Shown here: positions 5,273 to 5,581 of the stretch, piece after piece
How the letters are laid out: each line of letters starts with the position of its first letter
Numbering within the stretch: the stretch's first letter is position 1
Origin: Cyanobacteriota bacterium
Lineage (GTDB): Bacteria; Cyanobacteriota; Cyanobacteriia; Phormidesmidales; Phormidesmidaceae
NCBI GenBank assembly: GCA_027592485.1
Contig: JAQCKL010000331.1
Location: forward strand, 1-5,581
Direction of reading: 5' to 3'
DNA: 5,581 nt
The notes under the pieces: generated by a model
The model's database searches: none
What the model saw: only the letters and a program-made list of their open reading frames with translations
What the model was told of the DNA's origin: nothing
Position numbers and translations under genes: made by a program

Positions 5273-5290
5273 AATGTTACATATTGTAAA
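5273..5290 (-). promoter_or_regulatory. Probable HLR1 element (RpaB site) of the hli gene
   Basis: On the hli strand the sequence reads TTTACAAT AT GTAACATT. HLR1 is two direct repeats of (G/T)TTACA(T/A)(T/A) separated by two bases. The first half-site matches 8 of 8 and the second 7 of 8. RpaB binding to HLR1 is known to control hli and other high-light genes in cyanobacteria. It overlaps the transcription start predicted from the adjacent -10, which suits repression in low light. Confidence 0.7.
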
Positions 5291-5291
5291 C

Positions 5292-5297
5292 ATTGTA
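5292..5297 (-). promoter_or_regulatory. Possible -10 element (TACAAT) of hli
   Basis: TACAAT lies directly upstream of the HLR1 element on the hli strand. It predicts a start near 5285 and a leader of about 20 bases to the GTG. No recognisable -35 hexamer is found 16-18 bases further upstream. Confidence 0.4.
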
Positions 5298-5349
5298 TCC
5301 CGTTTCTTGGGCTGACGCACGTCTCTGGGACTCAGAAAAGTAGTGAGTA

Positions 5350-5370
5350 AGCAGTCGCCAGTCCGGTTAG
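5350..5370 (-). repeat. Dispersed 21-base motif, copy C
   Basis: On the minus strand it matches copy B at 20 of 21 positions and has the same GACTGGCGACTG core. It lies 86 bases upstream of the hli GTG and points towards hli. It is about 60 bases upstream of the HLR1 site. Confidence 0.7.
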
Positions 5371-5400
5371 CTCCAGGCTGCGAGTCACTTTGCTGCTGTG

Positions 5401-5436
5401 CTAGGGATCAGAGCGATCCTAGGTGTTCTAAGGATC
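5401..5436. repeat. Three-arm repeat able to form two alternative hairpins
   Basis: Arm 1 is CTAGGGATC (5401-5409), arm 2 GATCCTAG (5415-5422) and arm 3 CTAAGGATC (5428-5436). Arm 2 can pair with arm 1 or with arm 3, each time with a one-base bulge and a five-base loop, so the two hairpins exclude each other. It lies upstream of hli and downstream of the probable gene end at 5511. Confidence 0.55.
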
Positions 5437-5510
5437 GCGAATTAAATAACGCGGACAATTGAGATGTTTTAGGGACACGGCACTGCCCTAGGGGTGATTT
5501 TCTAAAGGAA

Positions 5511-5581
5511 TCAAAACTGTCTTTGTTCAAAGAGGTCAGCTAAGGCGACGATTTCGGTGAACCATGGGACGCTTCGATATC
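5511..5581 (-). CDS. Probable C-terminal end of a gene entering from the right edge (partial)
   Basis: On the minus strand 22 codons are open from the window edge to TGA at 5511-5513. The end reads PWFTEIVALADLFEQRQF, which has a natural amphipathic-helix composition. The gene would be in the same direction as hli, about 250 bases upstream of it. The family cannot be named from so little. Competing possibilities are plus-strand starts at GTG 5557 or ATG 5564, which I find less convincing. Confidence 0.4.
   Translation of the reverse strand, partial: YRSVPWFTEIVALADLFEQRQF

Noticed and set aside
5557..5581. Possible plus-strand gene start (GTG 5557 or ATG 5564)
   Set aside because: Only six to eight codons are visible and no ribosome site is well placed; the minus-strand open end is more protein-like.

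Overview
The window looks like ordinary chromosome from a cyanobacterium. Three things support this: five perfect copies of the cyanobacterial octamer HIP1 (GCGATCGC), a gene for a single-helix high-light-inducible chlorophyll-binding protein (Hlip), and a type I signal peptidase of the cyanobacterial kind. I cannot name the genus. There is no mobile element, CRISPR array, rRNA or tRNA that I can recognise.

Layout. 1-142: the possible 3' tail of an upstream gene. 143-718 (-): type I signal peptidase, lepB. 719-1112: a divergent gap of about 390 bases, rich in palindromes. 1113-1949 (+): a YkuE/YaeI-like metallophosphoesterase. 2038-2580 (+): a 180-residue protein built from two copies of a small beta-barrel-like unit. 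2581-2786: gap with inverted repeats and a probable promoter. 2787-3260 (+): a 157-residue acidic protein of unknown function. 3257-3880 (-): a METTL7-like SAM methyltransferase whose stop overlaps that of the previous gene. 3881-4158: divergent gap with several strong hairpins. 4159-5109 (+): ornithine carbamoyltransferase, argF. 5102-5263 (-): Hlip, again overlapping its convergent neighbour at the stop codons. 5264-5510: gap with a likely HLR1/RpaB site, a dispersed repeat and a three-arm hairpin. 5511-5581 (-): probable C-terminal end of a gene that runs off the window.

The genes do not form one pathway. They cover protein secretion (lepB), arginine synthesis (argF), high-light protection (hli) and several enzymes or proteins of unknown physiological role. 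The most interesting material is between genes. A motif of about 21 bases with a GACTG-GC-GACTG core occurs three times, each time upstream of a gene and in the same orientation as that gene. A well-formed HLR1 element sits just before the Hlip gene. Three arms at 5401-5436 can form two mutually exclusive hairpins. I see no convincing new multi-gene system here.
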